From JAALLB01 sp017643495 (GTDB lineage: Bacteria; Pseudomonadota; Alphaproteobacteria; Rhizobiales; Rhizobiaceae), in contig OZ244147.1 in NCBI GenBank assembly GCA_965216105.1, positions 62,001 through 126,000 of the forward strand: a DNA stretch of 64,000 nucleotides. The letters run 5' to 3'. Positions within the stretch are counted from its first letter, which is position 1. Every line of letters begins with the position of its first letter. A model generated the notes under the pieces. It searched no databases. It was given only the letters and a program-made list of their open reading frames with translations, and was not told where the DNA came from. Shown piece after piece: positions 1-7,024 of the stretch. A program made the translations under genes and the position numbers.

Positions 1-170
1 TTCCAATATGGTTGTTCATTGAATAATCCCTTCAGAAATTTCTTGAAGCATACGGGCCGGAATTTCCAGTTTGTCTGAGACAAAGGTGCGGATGGTGGAA
101 TTCCCCATTGTGGAACGAATTGCGGTCAATCGAATTGGTTCCCGAGAAAACACCAAAAAGGAGGCATACA

Positions 171-674
171 ATGACCGACCTGAAAGAAATGAAATTCAAT
201 CCTGAAGCCGTGATGTGGGAAGAGCTTTCTGATGTGCGTGCCGTAATGCTTGGCGCAACAGGCGGGGATGGGCACATGCAACCCATGGCACCCAATATTG
301 ATCCGGAAAGCAAACGCATCTGGTTTTACACCAACCAGAATACGGATCTGGCAAAAGCAGCGGCGAAAGGCATCTCTGCCAATCTTTGTCATATTGGGAA
401 TGACCGGGATTTCCACGCCTGCCTGACCGGCAATCTCACCACTTCACGTGATCGCGAAATCATCGAAAAATACTGGTCCAAGATCGTCGATGCCTGGTTT
501 GAAGATGGCAAGGATGACGCTGATCTTGTACTACTTTGCTTCACTCCGGAAAATGCACATCTTTGGGCTTCAACCGATAGCTCACTGCGATTTGGATGGG
601 AAATTGCCAAGGCCAATGTCACGGATTCCAAACCGGATGTAGGCTATAGCTGCGAAATCAGGATCGCTGCCTGA
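171..674 (+). CDS. Pyridoxamine 5'-phosphate oxidase-like general stress protein
   Basis: This 167-aa protein resembles the general-stress branch of the FMN-binding split-barrel (PNPOx-like) family. The stretch KRIWFYTNQNTDLAKAAAKG and the later RDREIIEKYW...WFEDGKDDADL pattern are typical of that branch. Members bind flavin or related cofactors, and their physiological substrates are mostly unknown. The reading frame is open upstream to 108, but the ATG at 171 is chosen because AAGGAGG lies 7 bases before it. The protein is probably cytosolic, with no signal peptide. The 170 bases upstream hold no gene I can assign. The family is likely, but the exact substrate cannot be told. Confidence 0.8.
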   Translation: MTDLKEMKFNPEAVMWEELSDVRAVMLGATGGDGHMQPMAPNIDPESKRIWFYTNQNTDLAKAAAKGISANLCHIGNDRDFHACLTGNLTTSRDREIIEKYWSKIVDAWFEDGKDDADLVLLCFTPENAHLWASTDSSLRFGWEIAKANVTDSKPDVGYSCEIRIAA

Positions 675-732
675 TTGTCAGGAACCTTTTTCATAATCTG
701 GCGTTGAATTGCACCCAATGTGAGAGGTCATC

Positions 733-942
733 ATGACTCCAGTCGAAATTCAAAAACTTGAAAATGCCGCAAGAAGCAGTTTTGCGCTGTTCGAAGAAGA
801 ACATGCAGAGAATGTTCCTCAACAGGGCAGCGATCATGCAAGCAGTGATATTCTTGCACTGTTCCTTAATCGCGGTCATACCGGATTTGTCCAGCAAAAT
901 GCAGGTGTCCCTCCGGTCCCGGAAATTTGCGGTGAAAAATAA
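733..942 (+). CDS. Doubtful small hypothetical protein
   Basis: This 69-aa ORF opens MTPVEIQKLENAARSSFALF, an amphipathic acidic start, behind a plausible GAGAGG ribosome site 5 bases upstream of its ATG. After about residue 45 it becomes a less protein-like VQQNAGVPPVPEICGEK tail. An overlapping frame (758-1042) is also open but looks random and Cys/Arg-rich. It could be a genuine small gene, the front of a frameshifted one, or chance. I do not recognise the family. Confidence 0.25.
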   Translation: MTPVEIQKLENAARSSFALFEEEHAENVPQQGSDHASSDILALFLNRGHTGFVQQNAGVPPVPEICGEK

Positions 943-1056
943 TCCGGATGCCGGGAACCGAATCGACGGTCCGGCATTTGGGAGTCATCAGGACAGCACC
1001 CCCACCCGCTATAGCTGCCTGATTTGCGCCTGTTTCCCCTGACCGGCGCGCTTACA

Positions 1057-1105
1057 CGGGAGAATGCAGTCACCCCCCTCAGACTGCATTCTCCCGTTAT
1101 ATTTT
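1057..1105 (+). terminator. Perfect 14-bp hairpin, likely terminator
   Basis: CGGGAGAATGCAGT (1057-1070) pairs perfectly with ACTGCATTCTCCCG (1083-1096) around a 12-base loop, followed by TTATATTTT. It probably ends transcription from the region upstream of the lipoprotein gene. The T-tract is interrupted by A, so an alternative is a structured 5' leader for the gene at 1152. Confidence 0.6.
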
Positions 1106-1151
1106 CACCAGACGTTTTTTGTAGTATGGTCACGTGCGGAGTGGAGTAAAA

Positions 1152-1964
1152 ATGTTGACAGCAAATGTTTCCGGCCCAGTAAGTGGCTCTTGTTCATCGC
1201 GTTTTCCGACAGTTGGCCGGAAAGTTACAGTTCTTGCCACACTCATGAGCCTGACGGTTTTGGGGGCCTGCTCCACTGCGGGAACGTCCAGTTCCAACCC
1301 GGTCAATACCTCCGAAACACTCGCCACGGCCACAAACAGCGTGGAACTTGATGACAGGCCTACAGATTCGATTACCGACCTTGATGTCATCAATCGCAAA
1401 AAAGACAAGGTAACACGGACCGGTGAAATATATCTGATGAGGGGTCTGGCAAACGTGTTTTCACGAGGCATCGACCAGATGACCCACCAGTTGCGCGCGT
1501 CCGGATATGATGCGTCGAATTTTTCCTATACCGAGTGGCGCGCCATTGCAGAAGACATCGTCAACCGCTCCCGGAATGATAATGTTTCCTACCCAGTGAT
1601 CATTGTGGGGCACTCTCTGGGAGCCAATGAAAGCAGCAAGTTTGCCAATTATGTAGCAACCAGGGGCGTACCGGTTGAGTTGGTTGTCGCATTCGATCCG
1701 GTTGAAACCGGAAAGGTTGGCCCGAATATCAAGAAGGTGGTGAATTATTACCTGCCCAAATCACAGGACAACCGCATTCTGGAAACATCAGGGTTTGAAG
1801 GCAGCCTAGAAAATATAAACGTTACATCCAATCCGGAGATCACCCACGTGAATGTGGACAAGAATCCGGCGTTTCAGCAGGCAGTCATTTCAGACATATC
1901 CCAAATGACCAAGACAATTGAACCCCAGCGCATACGCGCACGGCGTTACACAAGTTCACGCTGA
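1152..1964 (+). CDS. Putative alpha/beta-hydrolase-fold lipoprotein
   Basis: The 270-aa product has a long N-region, a hydrophobic segment and a lipobox LTVLGAC, which puts the lipidated cysteine at about residue 40. The mature part contains VIIVGHSLGANESSKF, the nucleophile elbow (G-H-S-L-G) of alpha/beta hydrolases such as lipases, and FDPVETGKVGPNIKKVVNYY, with an Asp in the expected acid region. ITHVNVDKNP may supply the catalytic histidine. A GTG 18 bases upstream is also open, but the ATG at 1152 follows GGAGTGGAG. The substrate is unknown. It is probably anchored in the outer membrane facing the periplasm. The fold is inferred from the motif only. Confidence 0.7.
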   Translation: MLTANVSGPVSGSCSSRFPTVGRKVTVLATLMSLTVLGACSTAGTSSSNPVNTSETLATATNSVELDDRPTDSITDLDVINRKKDKVTRTGEIYLMRGLANVFSRGIDQMTHQLRASGYDASNFSYTEWRAIAEDIVNRSRNDNVSYPVIIVGHSLGANESSKFANYVATRGVPVELVVAFDPVETGKVGPNIKKVVNYYLPKSQDNRILETSGFEGSLENINVTSNPEITHVNVDKNPAFQQAVISDISQMTKTIEPQRIRARRYTSSR

Positions 1965-2107
1965 GTTTGTAGATGTGTTCCCGGCGCGATAATGCAGCCT
2001 GATGACTTCTTGCAAGATTCAAGTCATCTGCATCGCAGCAGGCATGATTGTTCAAAATCTCGAAGGTTCAAATACCGGCAAAATGTCCGGCATGTTGACC
2101 GCACTTG

Positions 2108-2290
2108 TCACGAAGCCTTGTCCGGCAAATCGTCATGCTCTGTAGAAGCCATTTCCTCAAGCTCTTCTTCAGTCATGGTTTCATACATCTCCCTGGACGC
2201 CCCTTCGAGTTCGGAAACCCTGGTTTCTCCGCGTTTGGCAGAAAGGGCGGCACCTGCTGCCTGCTGCTGGGCCTTGGATTGAGCTTTCAT
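2108..2290 (-). CDS. DUF3008 small protein
   Basis: This 60-aa hydrophilic protein starts MKAQSKAQQQAAGAALSAKR and continues with an acidic SELEGASREMYETMTEEELEE segment. Both are typical of DUF3008, a small, widespread protein of unknown function in Alphaproteobacteria. It is preceded by GGAGGAG 7 bases before the ATG and is probably cytosolic. It lies downstream of the DoxX-like gene on the same strand with an 80-base gap, so co-transcription is possible but not evident. No function can be assigned. Confidence 0.8.
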   Translation of the reverse strand: MKAQSKAQQQAAGAALSAKRGETRVSELEGASREMYETMTEEELEEMASTEHDDLPDKAS

Positions 2291-2370
2291 GGTTTATCTC
2301 CTCCGGTGTTCAAAGGATAAACCGCAATTGGGAAATTTGTTCCGGTTCACACCCCGGATACCAGTGATCC

Positions 2371-2799
2371 TTATTGCTGCCGGGATTTCCGTGCGGATAC
2401 CGACCACAAATTGTCCAGATCCCGCAAAATGAAAAGTGCTATCAGGGCTCCCAGTGTGGGTATGGATGTCAGCATCAGGTTTTTGGGATAGTTCCAGTAG
2501 GATCCGAAAGCATCAAGTGAGCCCAAAACACCGGCTGCAGACATCAGCATCATCAAGCCGTATGTCCAGAAACGCTGAAAACCGATGGCAAAGGCCAGAA
2601 CGATTACAAGTTGCAAAACACCCAACGAATAAGCAATTGCAGGTGTAATCTCGACAAAGCCGATATTGTAGGCACCACGAAAAATATTCTGTGTCCACTC
2701 GGGACGCCAGAATTTCAGCGTCGCCCAAAGCCCGAGGAAAATCGCCGCACTCAGGCGAATGATCAAAAGTGAAACTTCAATTTTTCTCCGCTCGGTCAT
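2371..2799 (-). CDS. DoxX-like integral membrane protein
   Basis: The 142-aa product has four hydrophobic segments: LLIIRLSAAIFLGLWATLKF; AIAYSLGVLQLVIVLAFAIG; YGLMMLMSAAGVLGSLDAFG; and TSIPTLGALIALFIL. The layout resembles DoxX/SURF4-type inner-membrane proteins. The frame runs open to a TTG at 2859, but that codon lies before the terminator of the upstream OmpA-family gene. The ATG at 2799, just after the terminator's GGCGGGG arm, is therefore preferred; that arm may double as the ribosome site. The function is not known. DoxX relatives have been linked to quinone or thiol redox chemistry, which I cannot confirm here. Confidence 0.65.
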   Translation of the reverse strand: MTERRKIEVSLLIIRLSAAIFLGLWATLKFWRPEWTQNIFRGAYNIGFVEITPAIAYSLGVLQLVIVLAFAIGFQRFWTYGLMMLMSAAGVLGSLDAFGSYWNYPKNLMLTSIPTLGALIALFILRDLDNLWSVSARKSRQQ

Positions 2800-2800
2800 G

Positions 2801-2833
2801 AAAAACCCCGCCAGCTTTATCACTAACGGGGCT
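2801..2833 (-). terminator. Terminator of the OmpA-family lipoprotein gene
   Basis: On the minus strand AGCCCCG pairs with CGGGGTT across a 16-base loop and runs into a T-rich tail. It lies between the OmpA-family gene and the DoxX-like gene. Its 3' arm sits immediately before the chosen DoxX ATG. Confidence 0.6.
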
Positions 2834-2876
2834 TTATCCTGATTGAACCGGATGTTCAAATAACGATTTGGTCAGC

Positions 2877-3557
2877 TTACTGGGTAAGCGGAGAAATCCG
2901 TATTTCGACACGGCGGTTGGCCGCACGGCCTGATTCTGATGCGTTGTCCGCAATCGGGCGGGTTTCGCCAAAGCCGATGACACGAAGGCGACGGGCATCC
3001 ACCTGACGAGAATTCAGATAACGCGCCACAGAAACCGCCCTGCGCTCGGAAAGGCCCTGATTGTAACCTGCATCGCCGACGCTGTCAGTGTGGCCGTCAA
3101 TATCGAGCAGTGTACGGGGGTACTTGTTGAGAACAATCGCAACAGAATCCAGCACTGAATAGAATTGCGGGCTGAGCGAATCCTGGTCCGTGGCAAACGT
3201 CACGTTTGATGGCAGGTTCAGAATGATTTCATCACCATTTCTGGTAACGCTTACACCTGAATTGATGAGTTGCTGGCGAAGTTCCTGCTCCTGCTTGTCC
3301 ATGTAGGCGCCGATGCCACCACCGACCAGGGCACCAATGCCGGCACCAATCAGTGCAGCCTGCCGCCGGTCAGACCCGCTTTTGTTCCGCGCAATCAGCA
3401 AGCCGCTTACCGCGCCTACTGCCGCACCGATACCAGCGCCGCCCGCAGTATTGTTGACCTGCGGCCGCCCGGTCAGCGGATCGTTGGTTGTGTTACAGGC
3501 AGCCAGCACAAGTGCTGACGCGACGATAAGGCCACGTTTCGTGTGATTTGCTTTCAA
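2877..3557 (-). CDS. OmpA-family lipoprotein with glycine-zipper domain
   Basis: The 226-aa product has a lipoprotein signal peptide ending LVLAAC (Cys21) and a glycine-zipper hairpin (GGAGIGAAVGAVSGLLI... GAGIGALVGGGIGAYM, about residues 39-85). A C-terminal OmpA peptidoglycan-binding domain occupies about 110-226, with DIDGHTDSVGDAGYNQGLSE and ANRRVEI. This is the architecture of YiaD/Pal-like outer-membrane lipoproteins that tether the envelope to peptidoglycan. The start is a TTG with CAGGGAA upstream; no in-frame ATG lies close enough to keep the signal peptide. The family is secure and the specific paralogue is not. Confidence 0.88.
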   Translation of the reverse strand: MKANHTKRGLIVASALVLAACNTTNDPLTGRPQVNNTAGGAGIGAAVGAVSGLLIARNKSGSDRRQAALIGAGIGALVGGGIGAYMDKQEQELRQQLINSGVSVTRNGDEIILNLPSNVTFATDQDSLSPQFYSVLDSVAIVLNKYPRTLLDIDGHTDSVGDAGYNQGLSERRAVSVARYLNSRQVDARRLRVIGFGETRPIADNASESGRAANRRVEIRISPLTQ

Positions 3558-3717
3558 TAGTCCAATTCCCTGGTAGTTCCGTCATTCCGGTCAAGTCAGC
3601 ATTAACCGGTAAAGGCACGATGATGCAATCCTGTGCCTGAATGCTTGCTGAATGGCTGTACAAGCCAGAAAAGGCAAAAATGCGGCTGAAAAAGCCTCAT
3701 GATCGCCCAATTTCCGC

Positions 3718-5052
3718 TCAATCCAGAAATTTCTGGTCATGTGGGTAGGTTGTAAGATTCTCAAAGCCTTCCGGTGTAATCAGCACCTGATCCTCCAGCT
3801 TGATCGAAAAGCCTGCTTCCTCAGACCCTACCAAGGCTTCGACACACAACATCTGCCCTGCCTGCAACTCATAGTCGAAAGCGCCGGGCACGTGGTCTTT
3901 CGGGTAAGCGATCAAGGGCCATTCATCACACAATCCAACTCCATGAAACCGGCAGGAATACTGGCCGGGCACAAGGTATTCCGGCAGTTGGTGCCCCCCG
4001 AAAACCAATTCATCAAAACTTACGCCGGGTTTCAGCAGGGCCATGTTTTCCTGCATGTGCTGGACAGCAATACGGTAGTAGTCTTTCATCAATTGTGTCG
4101 GCTGACCGTCGCCCAGAAACCAGGTTCTGGAAATGTCAACACACAGCCCATAAACGCCAATGAGATCCGTGTCGAATGCCAGTATCTCGTTATTGCCAAT
4201 CACACGCGGGCCACACTCCTGAAACCATGGATAGGTACGTGGCCCGGATGAAAGCAGGCGCGTTTCGATCCATTCACCGCCGCGACGGATGTTTTCTGAA
4301 TGCAGAACTGCCCATACATCATCTTCCGTCATGCCGGGTGCGGCCACCTCTTCCATTTCCCTGACAGACTGTTCGCAAGCATGAACTGCGCAACGCATGG
4401 CCAGTATCTCGTCATGCCCCTTGATTGCCCTGGCCTTTTCACAAATCTCCTCACCTTCCAGAACTGTAAAACCGGATGCCTCGAGAGCTCTCAGCCCGCC
4501 AATCATGATCTTGTCAACTGCAATGCAACGGCTGTTCGTGGCGTGCTCACGCATCAGTTCTTCCACTTGCATGGAAAAAGAGGCGGCATCTTCATTTATG
4601 CGGTCACCGCTGACGAAATAGAACATCGAAGCGCCTGAGCGAACTTCCCTCACCAAGGGATTGTGATCAGCAAGAAAGGGCGAATTCTTGTAATCCCAAA
4701 GAACCATGTATCCGTCATCAAACAACATGCACGCACGAAACGGATTGTGCGTGTTCCACAATTGCATGTTTGTGCTGTCGGTCGCATATCTGATGTTGAG
4801 CGGGTCAGTAACCAACAAGGCGCCGATATCGTGCTTGTGCAGCTCAACAAGCAGGCGCCTGTATCTGTATTCCCGCATCCCGACGAGGTTCGGCGCTTCC
4901 AGGCCTGCCGCTTTCCATTCCGCAAATGCCAGAGGCGTCGGACCGATTTCCACCCTGTCATTATCAATCGGTGATCCGTCCGGACGGCTCGCCGACTTGA
5001 AAACCGGATTTATCCGGCGATTGCGGACACTATACCGAGGTTCGATATCCAT
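3718..5052 (-). CDS. dddP: DMSP lyase DddP (M24-family metalloenzyme)
   Basis: DddP cleaves dimethylsulfoniopropionate to dimethyl sulfide, acrylate and a proton using a creatinase/prolidase fold. The 444-aa length matches the family, and the long stretches RYATDSTNMQLWNTHNPFRA and HGVGLCDEWPL are, from memory, diagnostic of marine roseobacter DddP rather than of ordinary M24 peptidases. All six metal ligands are visible: Asp294, Asp296 (FDTDLIG), Asp306 (CVDISRTW), His370, Glu405 (CVEALVG) and Glu420 (KLEDQVL). They are offset by one from the numbering I recall for the Ruegeria enzyme. The ATG follows GGGAGG. It is the last gene of a leftward cluster with a TauE/SafE exporter 96 bases upstream. 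It is probably cytosolic. Confidence 0.92.
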   Translation of the reverse strand: MDIEPRYSVRNRRINPVFKSASRPDGSPIDNDRVEIGPTPLAFAEWKAAGLEAPNLVGMREYRYRRLLVELHKHDIGALLVTDPLNIRYATDSTNMQLWNTHNPFRACMLFDDGYMVLWDYKNSPFLADHNPLVREVRSGASMFYFVSGDRINEDAASFSMQVEELMREHATNSRCIAVDKIMIGGLRALEASGFTVLEGEEICEKARAIKGHDEILAMRCAVHACEQSVREMEEVAAPGMTEDDVWAVLHSENIRRGGEWIETRLLSSGPRTYPWFQECGPRVIGNNEILAFDTDLIGVYGLCVDISRTWFLGDGQPTQLMKDYYRIAVQHMQENMALLKPGVSFDELVFGGHQLPEYLVPGQYSCRFHGVGLCDEWPLIAYPKDHVPGAFDYELQAGQMLCVEALVGSEEAGFSIKLEDQVLITPEGFENLTTYPHDQKFLD

Positions 5053-5148
5053 CGCACATGCCTCCCGTCACGTTGCGAACCAGTACAACGCTAGAACCGC
5101 AGGGAAGCTGCGTCAGGCTACCGGAACGCCAAAAATGACGCATTCGGG

Positions 5149-5901
5149 CTATAGGGTAGACAATCCCCGGCGAAGCAAGTCGATTGCGGCTATTGTCAGT
5201 ACAATCCTGAATACAAGTTTCAGTGCCTGCTCCGGGATACGGTCCATGAGACGGGTTCCCGCGCGTGTGCCAAGATATCCTGATGTAACCATTGCAGCGA
5301 CGAACGGTATCCACTCCAAATACGCAAAACCGGCAATTCCGAAAACGAGTATCTTGAGAGCATGCTGGATCACCATCGTGATGCCGTGCGTGGCAACCAG
5401 CTTGCGGTGTTCTGTAAACAGGTTGTTGAGAAAAACGGCCACGAGAGGACCGGTAACCCCGACAAACATGGAAAGGAAAGTCGTTGCTCCGCCACCTGCC
5501 GCAACAATGACCGGGGAAGCATTGGTCATTTTCGGAAACCTGATCCAGACCATTGCGATTATGAACAGGCCAAGAAATATTCTGAGACCGGCTTCGGGAA
5601 GTTGAACCACAAGGAAAACAGCAGCAAATGAAGCGACGAGGGAGCCGGCGAAATACTGGCGGGCGATTGCCCAGTCAATATGGGGACGCTGTACTACCGA
5701 CCGGCTGATATTTGAGCCGAGTTGAACCATTCCATGTACAGGTATGAGCGCTGTAATCGGCAGGACATAGGTCATCAGCGCGAGCATGAAAAGCCCGCCG
5801 CCGACCCCTGCGGCAGCCGTTAATCCGGCAGTAAAGAAACTTGCAAGGATCAGGAGAAGAGCAGGTGTTGTATCGAGGGCTTGGGGTAACAATCCCTCCA
5901 A
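5149..5901 (-). CDS. TauE/SafE-family membrane exporter
   Basis: The 250-aa protein has seven to eight hydrophobic segments and the two Gly-rich repeats expected of TauE/SafE: TAGLTAAAGVGGGLFMLALM near residue 30 and AAGGGATTFLSMFVGVTGPL near residue 145. Family members are proposed to export sulfite, sulfoacetate or other small organic anions. The coding region starts at a TTG directly after the epimerase stop. A second TTG four codons on, behind GGAGGG, is an alternative start. Its position between the epimerase gene and dddP suggests co-transcription and possibly a role with organosulfur compounds or acrylate, which is inference only. Confidence 0.82.
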   Translation of the reverse strand: MEGLLPQALDTTPALLLILASFFTAGLTAAAGVGGGLFMLALMTYVLPITALIPVHGMVQLGSNISRSVVQRPHIDWAIARQYFAGSLVASFAAVFLVVQLPEAGLRIFLGLFIIAMVWIRFPKMTNASPVIVAAGGGATTFLSMFVGVTGPLVAVFLNNLFTEHRKLVATHGITMVIQHALKILVFGIAGFAYLEWIPFVAAMVTSGYLGTRAGTRLMDRIPEQALKLVFRIVLTIAAIDLLRRGLSTL

Positions 5902-6879
5902 TCAGGCATCCTCTCCCGAAATTTTAGTAAACTGTCCCTGGGGACGGTACTGAACCAGATATTCCGGCAGAATTGTGCTCATGGTGACCGGCCGGATTCC
6001 AAGGTGCTCAAGCGTCCTTTTTTCACGGACCGCCCTGTCGGAGACAACATTGTCCGTCTTCAGCATTTCAACCTGGTCGGCAGTAATCGGCGCACCCGGC
6101 AACCAGCCAATGGCCTTGCCAATTCCAGTTGCAAAAAACCAAGGCAAGGAAACAAGCATCCGGTTACGACCGGTCAATTCCAGCATGAGTTTCATGCAGT
6201 CGCGAAACGATTTACGCTCCGGGCCACCAAGCTCGTAAATTTTCCCCTTTGGCACCTTGCCGTCGGCCGCCCTGGCAAAAGCCTTTGCAACATCTCCCAC
6301 ATATACCGGCTGAAACAGCGTTTTCCCGCCACCAATCAATGGCAGGAATGGCGACAGGCGTGCCATCGCGGCAAAGCGGTTGAAGAAGTCGTCTTCCGGT
6401 CCGAATATGATGGAGGGGCGAAAGATGATAGCATCCTTCAGGACTGACAGGACGTCTTTTTCGCCGTTTGCCTTGGTTCGCCCGTAACCCGATGCTGATT
6501 CCGGATTAGCGCCGATGGCGCTCATGTGCAACAATTGTGCTCCTGCTTCTTTTGCCGCTTTTGCAACCGTGCGGGCACCCATTTTCTGGATGGTTTCAAA
6601 TTTCTGCAGCCCTGTTTCCTGCAATATGCCGACAAGATTGATGACGATGTCAGCGCCCCTGACAGCCGACTTGACCGAGTCGGGATAACGCAGGTTTGCC
6701 TGGACGAGCTGTATCTGCCCCACATTGCCGAGAGGCTGGAGAAAACCTGCAAGATCAGGACGCCGGACAGCTACCCGTATCCGGTATCCCCGGTTTGCAA
6801 GTTCGCGGACAACGTACCGGCCGACAAATCCGGATCCGCCAAAGATGGTTACAAGTTTGGGCGTTGTCGAAATCTTCAT
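5902..6879 (-). CDS. NDUFA9-like NAD(P)-dependent epimerase
   Basis: This 325-aa extended short-chain dehydrogenase/epimerase has an N-terminal Rossmann motif TIFGGSGFVGRYVVREL. The following IRVAVRRPDL, GADIVINLVGIL and GRTKANGE segments are typical of the complex I NDUFA9-like family, common in Alphaproteobacteria. Members bind NADPH, and some support respiratory complex I or ubiquinone-related functions. The usual catalytic Tyr-X3-Lys appears as YGRTK. The ATG at 6879 is preferred over a GTG 12 bases upstream. Its stop abuts the TauE/SafE start codon, so the two are translationally coupled. The specific substrate is unknown. Confidence 0.8.
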   Translation of the reverse strand: MKISTTPKLVTIFGGSGFVGRYVVRELANRGYRIRVAVRRPDLAGFLQPLGNVGQIQLVQANLRYPDSVKSAVRGADIVINLVGILQETGLQKFETIQKMGARTVAKAAKEAGAQLLHMSAIGANPESASGYGRTKANGEKDVLSVLKDAIIFRPSIIFGPEDDFFNRFAAMARLSPFLPLIGGGKTLFQPVYVGDVAKAFARAADGKVPKGKIYELGGPERKSFRDCMKLMLELTGRNRMLVSLPWFFATGIGKAIGWLPGAPITADQVEMLKTDNVVSDRAVREKRTLEHLGIRPVTMSTILPEYLVQYRPQGQFTKISGEDA

Positions 6880-7024
6880 AACATCATCCACTGTTGTTGC
6901 TTATCCATGTTTACAGAGGCAGCCCGGAAATTGAAAGGTTCTTATCGGATCCGGTCGGGCTGTTTTCCATACAGTCAACAATGGCGGTTGGCATGAAACA
7001 GGCGGACAGGTTGCTTGATATTCA

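Larger units (their letters stand above)
675..1151. other. Gene-poor stretch
   Basis: About 480 bases separate the PNPOx-like gene from the lipoprotein gene. The stretch holds one doubtful small ORF (733-942), an overlapping ORF in another frame, and a perfect 14-bp hairpin near its right end. I see no tRNA, repeat array or recognisable protein in it. Confidence 0.5.

Noticed and set aside
4706..5605. A 299-codon plus-strand frame
   Set aside because: It is a shadow of dddP and the TauE/SafE gene, Arg/Ser-rich and without recognisable motifs.
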